Source of the DNA: Candidatus Zixiibacteriota bacterium
GTDB lineage: Bacteria; Zixibacteria; MSB-5A5; GN15; FEB-12
DNA: 57,372 nucleotides
Assembly: GCA_020346225.1 (NCBI GenBank)
Contig: CP070777.1
Coordinates: 2,037,632-2,095,003, forward strand
Direction: 5' to 3'
In this document: positions 46,668 to 53,653 of the stretch, one piece after another
How positions within the stretch are numbered: the stretch's first letter is position 1
Layout of the letters: each line of letters begins with the position of its first letter
The notes under the pieces: model-generated
Database searches by the model: none
What the model saw: only the letters and a program-made list of their open reading frames with translations
Told to the model about the DNA's origin: nothing
Position numbers and translations under genes: made by a program

Positions 46668-47157
46668 GGTCCTTGTACAGAAGTACCTCTCGTTTGTGAC
46701 TTTCCTTGACATAGCTGGCGATCGGTTTGCCGCTGACCGGGTGGGTCAGGTCCGGTGTGATCTGAATCAGCGGCAGCATGGCAAAGGCCCGCTTCAGCAA
46801 CTGCGGGTGAGGAATCTCGAGATTCTCGGTTTTCACCACGCGGTCGCCGAAAAGCAGGATATCCAGATCGATTACTCTCGGTTTTTTACGTCCCTTGTCG
46901 GTCCGACCCATGTCCTTCTCTAACCGCTCCAGGGCCGCCAGAAGTTCGTGCGGGGAATATCCGTAATCTGTCATCACCGCCTGGTTCATGAAAGACGGGT
47001 TTTCTCCTTCCATCTCCTGCGCCGCCGATACGTAGATGCCGGAGGTCGCCACGATCTCCAGGCCGGGCAACGCGGCCAACCCGTCTATGGCCGTCAAAAG
47101 ATTTTTCTCCCGGTCGCCCACGTTGGAGCCGAGCAGAATGTATGCGGTTTCAGGCAC
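46648..47157 (-). CDS. folK: 2-amino-4-hydroxy-6-hydroxymethyldihydropteridine diphosphokinase
   Basis: A 169-residue folate pathway enzyme that transfers pyrophosphate from ATP to hydroxymethyl-dihydropterin. Family signatures are plain: ILLGSNVGDREKNL at the N-terminus, SGIYVSAAQEME, and the ATP-site segment KGRKKPRVIDLDILLFGD with IPHPQLLKRAF. The GTG start is supported by AAAGGGG and by an 8-base overlap with the end of folB. Second folate gene in the operon. Confidence 0.97.
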   Translation of the reverse strand: MPETAYILLGSNVGDREKNLLTAIDGLAALPGLEIVATSGIYVSAAQEMEGENPSFMNQAVMTDYGYSPHELLAALERLEKDMGRTDKGRKKPRVIDLDILLFGDRVVKTENLEIPHPQLLKRAFAMLPLIQITPDLTHPVSGKPIASYVKESHKREVLLYKDHVARNI

Positions 47158-47563
47158 GGTCGTCCCCTTTCTGCCGTTGGCGGCCTATGAGTTTTGAGGT
47201 GTCGCTCTGATACCGGGTCAGCTCCACCTCGATCGATTCTATCTGTCCCGGAATCGGCGGGTTCATTTTCCTGACCCGCAGCGTTACCCGGTACACGGGA
47301 AACCGCTCGAGTATTCTTGTCGCCAGGTGACCGGCCAGCCCCTCCAGCAGGGAAAATGCCCGACCCTCTACGGTTTCCCTAATAACGTCATACGCCTGCC
47401 GATAGTCAACGGTGTCGGCCAACTGGTCGCTTTGACCGGCCTCGGCCAGGTCAACCTCCAGTTCGCAGTCGACCTCAAAAACGCGCCCGGTTTCTTTCTC
47501 GGCAGCCGTCGCCCCATGATAGCCGTAAAACGATAAGCCGCTCAGGCGAATTACGTCTTTCAT
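47150..47563 (-). CDS. folB: Dihydroneopterin aldolase
   Basis: A 137-residue enzyme that cleaves dihydroneopterin to hydroxymethyl-dihydropterin and glycolaldehyde. Matches: IRLSGLSFYGYHGATAAEKETGRVFEVDCEL at the N-terminus, TVDYRQAYDVIRE, and SLLEGLAGHLATRILE. The catalytic Lys and Glu of the family fit the PIPGQIESIEVEL ending region. It starts in a 4-base ATGA overlap with the stop of the preceding aminotransferase gene, and is itself overlapped by folK, showing coupled translation. Confidence 0.96.
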   Translation of the reverse strand: MKDVIRLSGLSFYGYHGATAAEKETGRVFEVDCELEVDLAEAGQSDQLADTVDYRQAYDVIRETVEGRAFSLLEGLAGHLATRILERFPVYRVTLRVRKMNPPIPGQIESIEVELTRYQSDTSKLIGRQRQKGDDRA

Positions 47564-48741
47564 GACTCGTCGCCCACCTTAAGAATTCTTCCTCGCTGCC
47601 GTATTCTCTCGCAGGCCGCCCGGTAGTCCTCGGGTTCGGCCGTCAGCGAAAGTCTTAAAAATCCCTCGCCGCTGTCACCGAAGCTGGTCCCCGGTGCCAC
47701 CAGGACACGCATGCGCCGGTAGAGGATACCGGCCTGGGTTCGGGCGCTCCGGCGACCGGCTATCTGCGCCCAGACAAAAGGCACCGTGTCGTATCCCGAT
47801 TTTTCCAGCGCGAGAAGATTCAGCAGCCCGGCCACTTCCGCTTCGCACCGGTGCATTCTGTCGCGGGCCAGCTTCAATCCGTCGCCGGGATACATGCGTA
47901 GCGCCCGAAGAGCTAAATCGACATAGTATTCGGGAATGAAGGCGGGCATGAGACCGGACACCGCTTCCAGCCCGCTGATGACATCCCGGTTCCCGGCTAC
48001 GAAGCCAAACGGCAACGGTGGCAACCCCAGCAAATAGGAGAAAGAGTATACTTCCGCCCCGACTTTTTTCCCGCCGTCCACGGCCAGAAGCGAGGTGGGC
48101 GTTCGCGCATCGACAGACTGGTAGGCGGCATCGTTTATGATGACGGTATTCTCGCGGGCCGCCATCCATACCAGGTCTCCCGTCTCCTTCTCGTTCAAGG
48201 CGGCTCCGGTGGGGTTGTGGGGGCTGTTGAGAAACAGCAATCGTGCCACCCGGCCCAGGCGGGTATTGATGCGCTCGAAATCCGGACGCCAACCGGTTTT
48301 GGGCGTTACCGAATAATGAACCGGCTCGCCGCCGCAGGCCGCTGTCACCTTCTTGTAAAGCGGCACCCCCAGTTCCGGCACAAAAACGATATCTCCGTTA
48401 TCGATAAAGGCCAGCCCGATGTTCAGTATCAGAGAGGAAATCCCCGCCCCTATGAATATCTCGCGGTCGCCCGAAATCTTGACCTGGCGGTGGTCGGAAA
48501 ACCACTGGCTCAGCGCCTCCTTCAGTTCATCCAGCTTGGCACGGTCGGCCGGGGCGAATTGTTTTTCGCCGGGAACACTGCCGCTATCCATCGATACCGG
48601 CCACCTGAAACGGGCCAGATCGAGCAGCCTGGTCTTCTTGAGGGGGGAAGGGCGCGGTTTCTCCCGTGTAAACGAGAAGATATCCGGGGCCATTTTGTAC
48701 AGACGGTTGGCTTTATCGATAACGGCTTTCTTTATAACCAT
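47560..48741 (-). CDS. Aminotransferase class I/II-like protein lacking the PLP lysine
   Basis: A 393-residue fold-type I protein. Most family landmarks survive: FIGAGISSLILNIGLAF, NSPHNPTGAALNEKE and IINDAAYQSV, and the substrate-carboxylate Arg in FLRLSLT. The lysine motif, however, reads SFSYLLGLPPLPFG: the Schiff-base Lys is Tyr236 (TAT, 48036-48034) and the following Arg is Pro. The reading frame is intact and the rest is conserved, so this is a real, altered protein rather than a decayed one. Its role is unknown, perhaps non-enzymatic or regulatory. It is the second gene of the operon, between a class II aldolase and folB. Confidence 0.85.
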   Translation of the reverse strand: MVIKKAVIDKANRLYKMAPDIFSFTREKPRPSPLKKTRLLDLARFRWPVSMDSGSVPGEKQFAPADRAKLDELKEALSQWFSDHRQVKISGDREIFIGAGISSLILNIGLAFIDNGDIVFVPELGVPLYKKVTAACGGEPVHYSVTPKTGWRPDFERINTRLGRVARLLFLNSPHNPTGAALNEKETGDLVWMAARENTVIINDAAYQSVDARTPTSLLAVDGGKKVGAEVYSFSYLLGLPPLPFGFVAGNRDVISGLEAVSGLMPAFIPEYYVDLALRALRMYPGDGLKLARDRMHRCEAEVAGLLNLLALEKSGYDTVPFVWAQIAGRRSARTQAGILYRRMRVLVAPGTSFGDSGEGFLRLSLTAEPEDYRAACERIRQRGRILKVGDES

Positions 48742-48747
48742 AATCCA

Positions 48748-49407
48748 TCAGCCTTTGCTGAAACGGTCCGTCGCCATGTCTCGCCTTATTCGCCGCAGCC
48801 GCTCGCAATCCTCTTTGGGAATGCGGTTGACGTTGCCCAGTTGCCGGGCCAGGTGGACTATTCGGGCACAGTGCTCAACCGTTTCGTGCAAAAGGAGCGC
48901 CTGACGCAGGCTGCCGCCGATCGTCAGAAGACCGTGATTGCTCAGAAGGAACGCCTCGTGTAAATCTATAAACGGCTCCAGCGACCTTGGCACCGACGTG
49001 GTGCCCGGCGGAGCGTACTCCGCCAACGGTACCGGCCCCACGGCCATCGCCCCTTCCGGGAGGATGTCGTCCGCCAGGCCCATACCGGCCACCGCGAATG
49101 ACGTGCTGTAGGGGGCGTGCGAGTGAATACAGGCTTTCACGTCCGGTCGCCGCCGGTAAACCAGAAGGTGCATGGGCAACTCAGACGATGCTGCGTGCTG
49201 CCCTTCAAGGTGCTTGCCCCTCGCGTCAACGACGACCATATCGTCATCCCTGAGGTCCCCCTTGGGCAACCCCGAAGGCGTGACCATGATCGTCCCGTCA
49301 TCGAGTCGAGCCGATATGTTCCCTTCCAGGCCGGCCATAAAGCCGCGGATGTACAGTCGCCTTCCGGCGCCTGCAATAGCCTTTGCCATCGCAGCGTCAA
49401 TTGACAT
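48748..49407 (-). CDS. Class II aldolase/adducin family protein
   Basis: A 219-residue cytoplasmic enzyme of the L-fuculose/L-ribulose-phosphate type. It would carry out a zinc-dependent aldol cleavage or epimerisation of a phosphorylated sugar. Visible zinc ligands are in ACIHSHAPYS and LLSNHGLLTIG, and the catalytic-type acid region is SSELPMHLLVY. The N-terminal GRRLYIRGFMAGLEGNISARL and TPSGLPKGDL are typical. It is the first gene of the minus-strand folate/pantothenate operon and ends six bases before the aminotransferase start. The substrate cannot be named. Confidence 0.9.
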   Translation of the reverse strand: MSIDAAMAKAIAGAGRRLYIRGFMAGLEGNISARLDDGTIMVTPSGLPKGDLRDDDMVVVDARGKHLEGQHAASSELPMHLLVYRRRPDVKACIHSHAPYSTSFAVAGMGLADDILPEGAMAVGPVPLAEYAPPGTTSVPRSLEPFIDLHEAFLLSNHGLLTIGGSLRQALLLHETVEHCARIVHLARQLGNVNRIPKEDCERLRRIRRDMATDRFSKG

Positions 49408-49510
49408 AACTACCGAAGGTATACGGTATTAACGGGAAAGTCAACAACCGACCCCTCGTGCCGATACCCTCTCCGCCTGTTACTCCGCCGTTCGCCAAAA
49501 CGCAAGATTT

Positions 49511-49597
49511 TATATTACAAGCAGTTAGGGCAGGGATTGCATTCGGGGGTCACCAGGGCGAGGGTGGCCGGAAAGGCTGCCCTGTCGTCTTTTTTTT
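49511..49597 (+). ncRNA. Candidate structured small RNA or leader upstream of htrA
   Basis: Following a TATATT -10 box (49511-49516), the sequence folds as an outer stem AGGGCAG (49527-49533) with CTGCCCT (49577-49583), enclosing a 7-bp hairpin GGTCACC/GGTGGCC (49548-49554 with 49563-49569). An eight-T run (49590-49597) follows. This is a complete promoter-structure-terminator unit of about 76 nt. No protein start lies near it, and no known RNA family consensus is recognised. The -35 box is unclear. Confidence 0.5.
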
Positions 49598-49654
49598 GAA
49601 TCCGGGAATCGTTTGATGCGTTAAACTAATAGGTTAACTGCCCTCAGATTTCTC

Positions 49655-49682
49655 TTGACGGCAGTGAAGGAAAGAATTAACT
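49655..49682 (+). promoter_or_regulatory. Possible promoter of the third HtrA gene
   Basis: TTGACG at 49655-49660 and TTAACT at 49677-49682 are 16 bases apart, 32 bases before the TTG start at 49715. The -10 box is weak. Confidence 0.4.
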
Positions 49683-49714
49683 TACAAGGCTAAGTGTCTG
49701 GAGGAATAAGTTAG

Positions 49715-51211
49715 TTGAACCGACGCTTTTTCTCCCCTGAAAATAGACCAACCTCGACGCGGCAGCTCCTGCTGGTTGTTTCGACTGCGGTCATCTTTGT
49801 TGTCGTGGGCCTGCTGATCGCTTCCAATCTTGATCTGTCCGCCCCGACGGTCGCCTCGGACGCCGCCAAACAGGTGATTCCCGGGTCCTTGCCGCTGGTC
49901 GAGGTCGACGGCGAGTACCAGTCACCTTTTGTCGCGGTCGTTGAGACAGCCCAGGCGGCGGTCGTACACGTCTCGGCACAGTCCCGGATGGATTATACTC
50001 CCTGGTGGTACCATGGCTCCGGTTACTCTACCTCGGCCGGGTCCGGTTTCTTCTTCAGGGAGGATGGTTACCTCCTGACGAACAACCATGTTGTCGAGGA
50101 TGCCGAGAATCTCCGCGTCACCACCGCTTCCGGTTACAATTACGAGGCGACGCTGGTCGGCACCGATCCCCTGACCGACCTGGCCGTGCTGAAAATCGAG
50201 CCCGAAGAAGAAGTGGCCGTTATTCCCTTCGGGGACTCCGACGCCATCAAGGTCGGCGACTGGGCCATAGCCATTGGCAATCCTTTTCCGCAGCAGGGCC
50301 TCGATAGAACCGTAACGGTCGGTGTCATTTCCGCCAAGGGCCGGAGCAACCTGAATTTCGGCCGTGAAACGCCCGCATATCAGAACTATATACAGACGGA
50401 TGCGTCCATCAACGTCGGCAACTCCGGCGGCCCGCTGCTCAACATAAAGGGTGAGTGCATCGGCGTCAACGCAGCCATTTCCAGCCCGACCGGCGGCTCG
50501 GTCGGGATCGGTTTTGCCATACCCATAAACCTGGCCCGCGCCGTAGTGCCCGACCTGATTGCGACCGGAACCGTGAGCCGGGGCTGGCTGGGCGTCTGGC
50601 TGGGCACGTTGACCGAGCAGGAAGCCCGGCGGCAGGGACTCGACGCTGTCCGCGGCGTCAAGATTGACTCCGTCATCTCCGGCTCGCCGGCGGCCCGAGC
50701 GGGGATAAGAAACGGCGATATCATTTTGTCGATAAATGATCAGCCGGTCGAAAACGGCAGCCAGCTCTCGGTGCTTGTGTCTCAGTCCAGGCGCGGCCAG
50801 CCGATACCGGTTGAGATCGTCCGTGATGGTGAGCGGATGACGGTGACCCCGGTGATGGGCGACCGCGATGCTTTCCTGACCGCTTTGGACGGCGGCAGGA
50901 ACTCTCAGGACGATTTCGAGGTTAGAAACTGGTTGGGGATGGAACTGATGGATTTTTCCGCCGAGGTTGCCCTGGCTCTCGGAATGGAGTCGGAAAAGGG
51001 CGTTTATGTCCGTCGCATCGAGCCGGGCAGCCCCGCCGACCGGGCCTCCATCAGTCGGGGTACGATCATCCTGCAGGTAGACAAGGATATTGTCGCCTCT
51101 ATCGATGATATAGAAAGAATTGGCCGCGAATTATCCGGTTCGTCGCGCCGCATACCTTTGATCGTTGTTGAGCCGGACGGCACTGTTGCCAGAAAAGTCA
51201 TTAGGCCGTAG
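49715..51211 (+). CDS. DegP/DegQ-type HtrA serine protease with two PDZ domains
   Basis: A 498-residue envelope protease. A membrane anchor near the N-terminus (LLLVVSTAVIFVVVGLLIAS) is followed by the trypsin-like domain with His125 (TNNHVVED), Asp155 (DPLTDLAVL) and Ser237 (NVGNSGGPL), all intact. Two PDZ domains close the protein (GVKIDSVISGSPAARAGIRNGDII and GVYVRRIEPGSPADRASISRGTII). TTG 49715 is supported by GGAGG ten bases upstream. It is the third HtrA-fold protein in the window and the only one with a membrane anchor in place of a cleavable signal. It precedes the primary sigma factor gene. Confidence 0.95.
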   Translation: MNRRFFSPENRPTSTRQLLLVVSTAVIFVVVGLLIASNLDLSAPTVASDAAKQVIPGSLPLVEVDGEYQSPFVAVVETAQAAVVHVSAQSRMDYTPWWYHGSGYSTSAGSGFFFREDGYLLTNNHVVEDAENLRVTTASGYNYEATLVGTDPLTDLAVLKIEPEEEVAVIPFGDSDAIKVGDWAIAIGNPFPQQGLDRTVTVGVISAKGRSNLNFGRETPAYQNYIQTDASINVGNSGGPLLNIKGECIGVNAAISSPTGGSVGIGFAIPINLARAVVPDLIATGTVSRGWLGVWLGTLTEQEARRQGLDAVRGVKIDSVISGSPAARAGIRNGDIILSINDQPVENGSQLSVLVSQSRRGQPIPVEIVRDGERMTVTPVMGDRDAFLTALDGGRNSQDDFEVRNWLGMELMDFSAEVALALGMESEKGVYVRRIEPGSPADRASISRGTIILQVDKDIVASIDDIERIGRELSGSSRRIPLIVVEPDGTVARKVIRP

Positions 51212-51239
51212 TGCTGTTTCTTTCGTAATACTATTGGCG

Positions 51240-51271
51240 TGCCGCCCCTGGCGGCAATAACCCTTTTTGAC
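51240..51271 (+). terminator. Weak terminator-like hairpin between htrA and the sigma factor
   Basis: TGCCGCC (51240-51246) pairs with GGCGGCA (51250-51256); five T residues follow, but only after a 6-base gap. Likely partial termination at best. Confidence 0.3.
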
Positions 51272-51295
51272 GTAAAAAGGAGTAAGTCGTAGACA

Positions 51296-52150
51296 GTGGC
51301 TAAACAGTCCCTGAAATATCGTGACGAGGACAGGTCTCTCGACCTGTATCTGCGCGAGATAGGGGAAACACCTTTAATCAGCGCCGACGAAGAAGTGCGC
51401 CTGGCCAGGCGAATCAAGCAGGGCGATAGCAAGGCCCTGGAGAAACTAACGAAAGCCAACCTGCGCTTCGTGGTGTCGGTCGCCAAACAGTATCAAAATC
51501 AGGGCCTCTCGCTGGCCGACCTGATCAATGAAGGTAACATTGGTCTCATCAAGGCGGCCAAGAGATTCGACGAGACCCGAGGTTTTAAGTTTATCAGCTA
51601 TGCCGTGTGGTGGATACGGCAGGCCATCCTGCAAGCTTTGGCCGAACAGAGCCGAATCGTGCGCCTGCCGCTCAACCGCGTCGGCACCCTCCACAAGATC
51701 GGCAAAGTGTCCAGTCAGCTCGAACAGGGGTTGGGACGGATTCCGTCGCCCAAAGAAATAGCCAACGAGCTGGAGCTGTCGGAAGGCGAGGTCTCGGACA
51801 CGCTCAAGATCTCCAATTCCCATCTCTCTCTGGACGCACCCTTCTCGTCTTCGGAAGACAACTCGCTGATCGACGTTCTCGAAGACGAGTACCAGCCCTC
51901 TCCGGATGAGGCTTTGCTGAGCGGCTCTCTCAAGCTGGAAATCGAGAAAGCCCTCGACTCGCTGACACCCCGGGAGGCGGAGGTGATAAATCTCTATTTC
52001 GGCCTGAACCACGAAAAGCCGCTCACCCTCGAAGAAATCGGGGCGCGTTTCTCGCTTACCCGCGAGCGGGTCAGGCAAATCAAAGAGAAAGCCATCCGCC
52101 GCCTCCGTCATGCTTCGCGAAGTCGCTCCCTGAGAGCCTATCTCAATTGA
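51296..52150 (+). CDS. rpoD: Primary RNA polymerase sigma factor (RpoD/SigA-like, short form)
   Basis: A 284-residue sigma-70 factor: region 1.2 ([29 protein letters not shown]), region 2 ([56 protein letters not shown]), region 3 ([18 protein letters not shown]) and region 4 ([49 protein letters not shown]). It lacks region 1.1, as in Bacteroidetes and other FCB primary factors of about 285 residues. Start is GTG at 51296. It should read the TTGACA/TATAAT promoters seen across the window. It is followed by a strong terminator. Confidence 0.93.
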   Translation: MAKQSLKYRDEDRSLDLYLREIGETPLISADEEVRLARRIKQGDSKALEKLTKANLRFVVSVAKQYQNQGLSLADLINEGNIGLIKAAKRFDETRGFKFISYAVWWIRQAILQALAEQSRIVRLPLNRVGTLHKIGKVSSQLEQGLGRIPSPKEIANELELSEGEVSDTLKISNSHLSLDAPFSSSEDNSLIDVLEDEYQPSPDEALLSGSLKLEIEKALDSLTPREAEVINLYFGLNHEKPLTLEEIGARFSLTRERVRQIKEKAIRRLRHASRSRSLRAYLN

Positions 52151-52171
52151 CGGTAGTTTCGAAGAGTGTTG

Positions 52172-52201
52172 ACCGCCCGGCTTTTGTCGGGCGGTTTTTT
52201 T
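52172..52201 (+). terminator. Rho-independent terminator of the primary sigma factor gene
   Basis: ACCGCCCG (52172-52179) pairs with CGGGCGGT (52188-52195), followed by a run of T residues to 52201. Confidence 0.93.
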
Positions 52202-52224
52202 GTGCGCCCCCGGCGTAAATCCGG

Positions 52225-52253
52225 TTGATTGCGCCTGCTGTTTGGATTATGAT
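52225..52253 (+). promoter_or_regulatory. Promoter next to the start of the 380-residue membrane protein gene
   Basis: TTGATT (52225-52230) and TATGAT (52248-52253) are 17 bases apart. The expected transcription start is at or within one base of the ATG at 52261, so the mRNA may be leaderless. Confidence 0.6.
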
Positions 52254-52260
52254 GTTTTAA

Positions 52261-53403
52261 ATGTCAGCCGCGCCCGACAAGCACAGAAGCGTCTACCACC
52301 GTTTCGATTCGTTGGTCCTGAGAGGTGAGGGCCGAACGGGGCGGGCCTTGTTCTCTGTTCTGGTGGCGTTTGTCTTGATGATCGCCGGCGCCGTTTACGT
52401 CCGGCCGGCCGTTGAACCGGTGGTGCATGGCATCAACTATGCTCTTTTGTCGAGGAACCCCTTCGACTTTGCCCAAGGCAACCAGATGGGTTTCCGCCTC
52501 CTAACTCCGGTTATCAGCTATCTGATCGGCCTGCGAGGTGATCTCATAATTGTCACCAATCTGCTGATGGCAACCGCGTTTTTGGCCATGGCATTGGCTT
52601 ACTTTCGCAGAAATGCCCCGCGGCCTGCCGATGCTCTCCTGGCCGCCACGACTTTTGCGTTCTCGCTGGTCACTCTTACCACGATCTATTACGGCGGCTA
52701 TTGCGATTCCCTTACATACCTGCTGATTTTTCTGGCGTGGTGGTTTCGGGCCAATCGCCCCGTGTTCTATCTGCTGATTCTGCTCGGGATGACGAACCAC
52801 GAGTCCGTCGCCTTCTTGATCCCCTGGTTCATTTTCATCAGTTACCAGGTTTACCCTCGCAAGTTGTATTGGCTGCTGGATACCGTGATCGGATTCACGG
52901 TTACTCTGGGTTTGTACTTTCTGTACCGCGAATTGATTACCCGGGAACAGCAAATCCGGTTCAGTATCACCTACTATTTCCGGCCGATGGCTCAAAACCC
53001 GTGGTATTGGTTCTATAGATCTTCCGGCTACAAGCTGCTCGGATTCTTCACCGTGTTCAAACTGTACTGGTTGTTCGTCATTGTCGCCGTGACATCGATG
53101 TGCAAGTGCCGCCAGTGGCGGCAATTGGTCTCGATTGCCCTCATCTTGGCGTGCGCCTGGGCGCAGATGTTTTTCGCTTTCGATTCCTCCCGCATGCTGA
53201 CCCTCAGCTTCCCTGTCATGGTGATCTCACTGTTGCACCTGTTACGACACAATCCCTACCGTTTCCGGTCATGGGCCGGCGTAGTCGTGATAGCGAATTT
53301 CTTCGTACCGCAGCTCTACGTCGGCGGCAAGATAGTCGACAAGATGCACTCTCTCATCGGCTCTATTCTGGCCATGCAACTATCCGGCCGGATCGGCTGG
53401 TGA
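52261..53403 (+). CDS. Polytopic membrane protein, GT-C-like
   Basis: A 380-residue protein with about nine membrane helices and no signal peptide. A hallmark pattern is the loop motif GYCD at residues 146-149 followed by NHES at 179-182, between helices. The same order (GYFD, then THES) occurs in the N-terminal part of the next, 1177-residue protein, so the two are related. This helix-rich design with acidic or His-containing loops suits a polyprenyl-phosphate-using sugar transferase, but no catalytic residue can be proved. The ATG at 52261 has no ribosome site and may start a leaderless message. Confidence 0.75.
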   Translation: MSAAPDKHRSVYHRFDSLVLRGEGRTGRALFSVLVAFVLMIAGAVYVRPAVEPVVHGINYALLSRNPFDFAQGNQMGFRLLTPVISYLIGLRGDLIIVTNLLMATAFLAMALAYFRRNAPRPADALLAATTFAFSLVTLTTIYYGGYCDSLTYLLIFLAWWFRANRPVFYLLILLGMTNHESVAFLIPWFIFISYQVYPRKLYWLLDTVIGFTVTLGLYFLYRELITREQQIRFSITYYFRPMAQNPWYWFYRSSGYKLLGFFTVFKLYWLFVIVAVTSMCKCRQWRQLVSIALILACAWAQMFFAFDSSRMLTLSFPVMVISLLHLLRHNPYRFRSWAGVVVIANFFVPQLYVGGKIVDKMHSLIGSILAMQLSGRIGW

Positions 53404-53500
53404 AAGAGGCCCGGCGGTTCCATGTTAAGCGCCGGCGGCCGGCAGACCGGCAAATCACCGTGTCAGAAATGGAGTTGATTCGCAAAAAGCTAATTACTGT

Positions 53501-53528
53501 TTGACATTCGGTGCGAAGACTGTATAAT
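53501..53528 (+). promoter_or_regulatory. Strong sigma-70 promoter of the giant GT-C gene
   Basis: Perfect TTGACA (53501-53506) and perfect TATAAT (53523-53528) are separated by 16 bases. The leader before the ATG at 53654 would be about 119 bases. Confidence 0.88.
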
Positions 53529-53653
53529 CATTGGCTATGAATCGTTCGACCGAGGTACGGTGCGGGGATTTCCGGTGGATATCGCTTTGCGGCCATCTAC
53601 CGGTAAGTTTGACTTCGTCAGACTGGCTTGAGCAGTAACCAGAGACTGTAGAC

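Noticed and set aside
49511-49597. SRP (4.5S) RNA
   Set aside because: The conserved symmetrical loop core of SRP RNA is absent, although a GGAA segment is present.
53537-53638. 33-codon leader frame upstream of the giant GT-C gene
   Set aside because: It starts close after the promoter but has no ribosome site and no recognisable content; kept only as a note.
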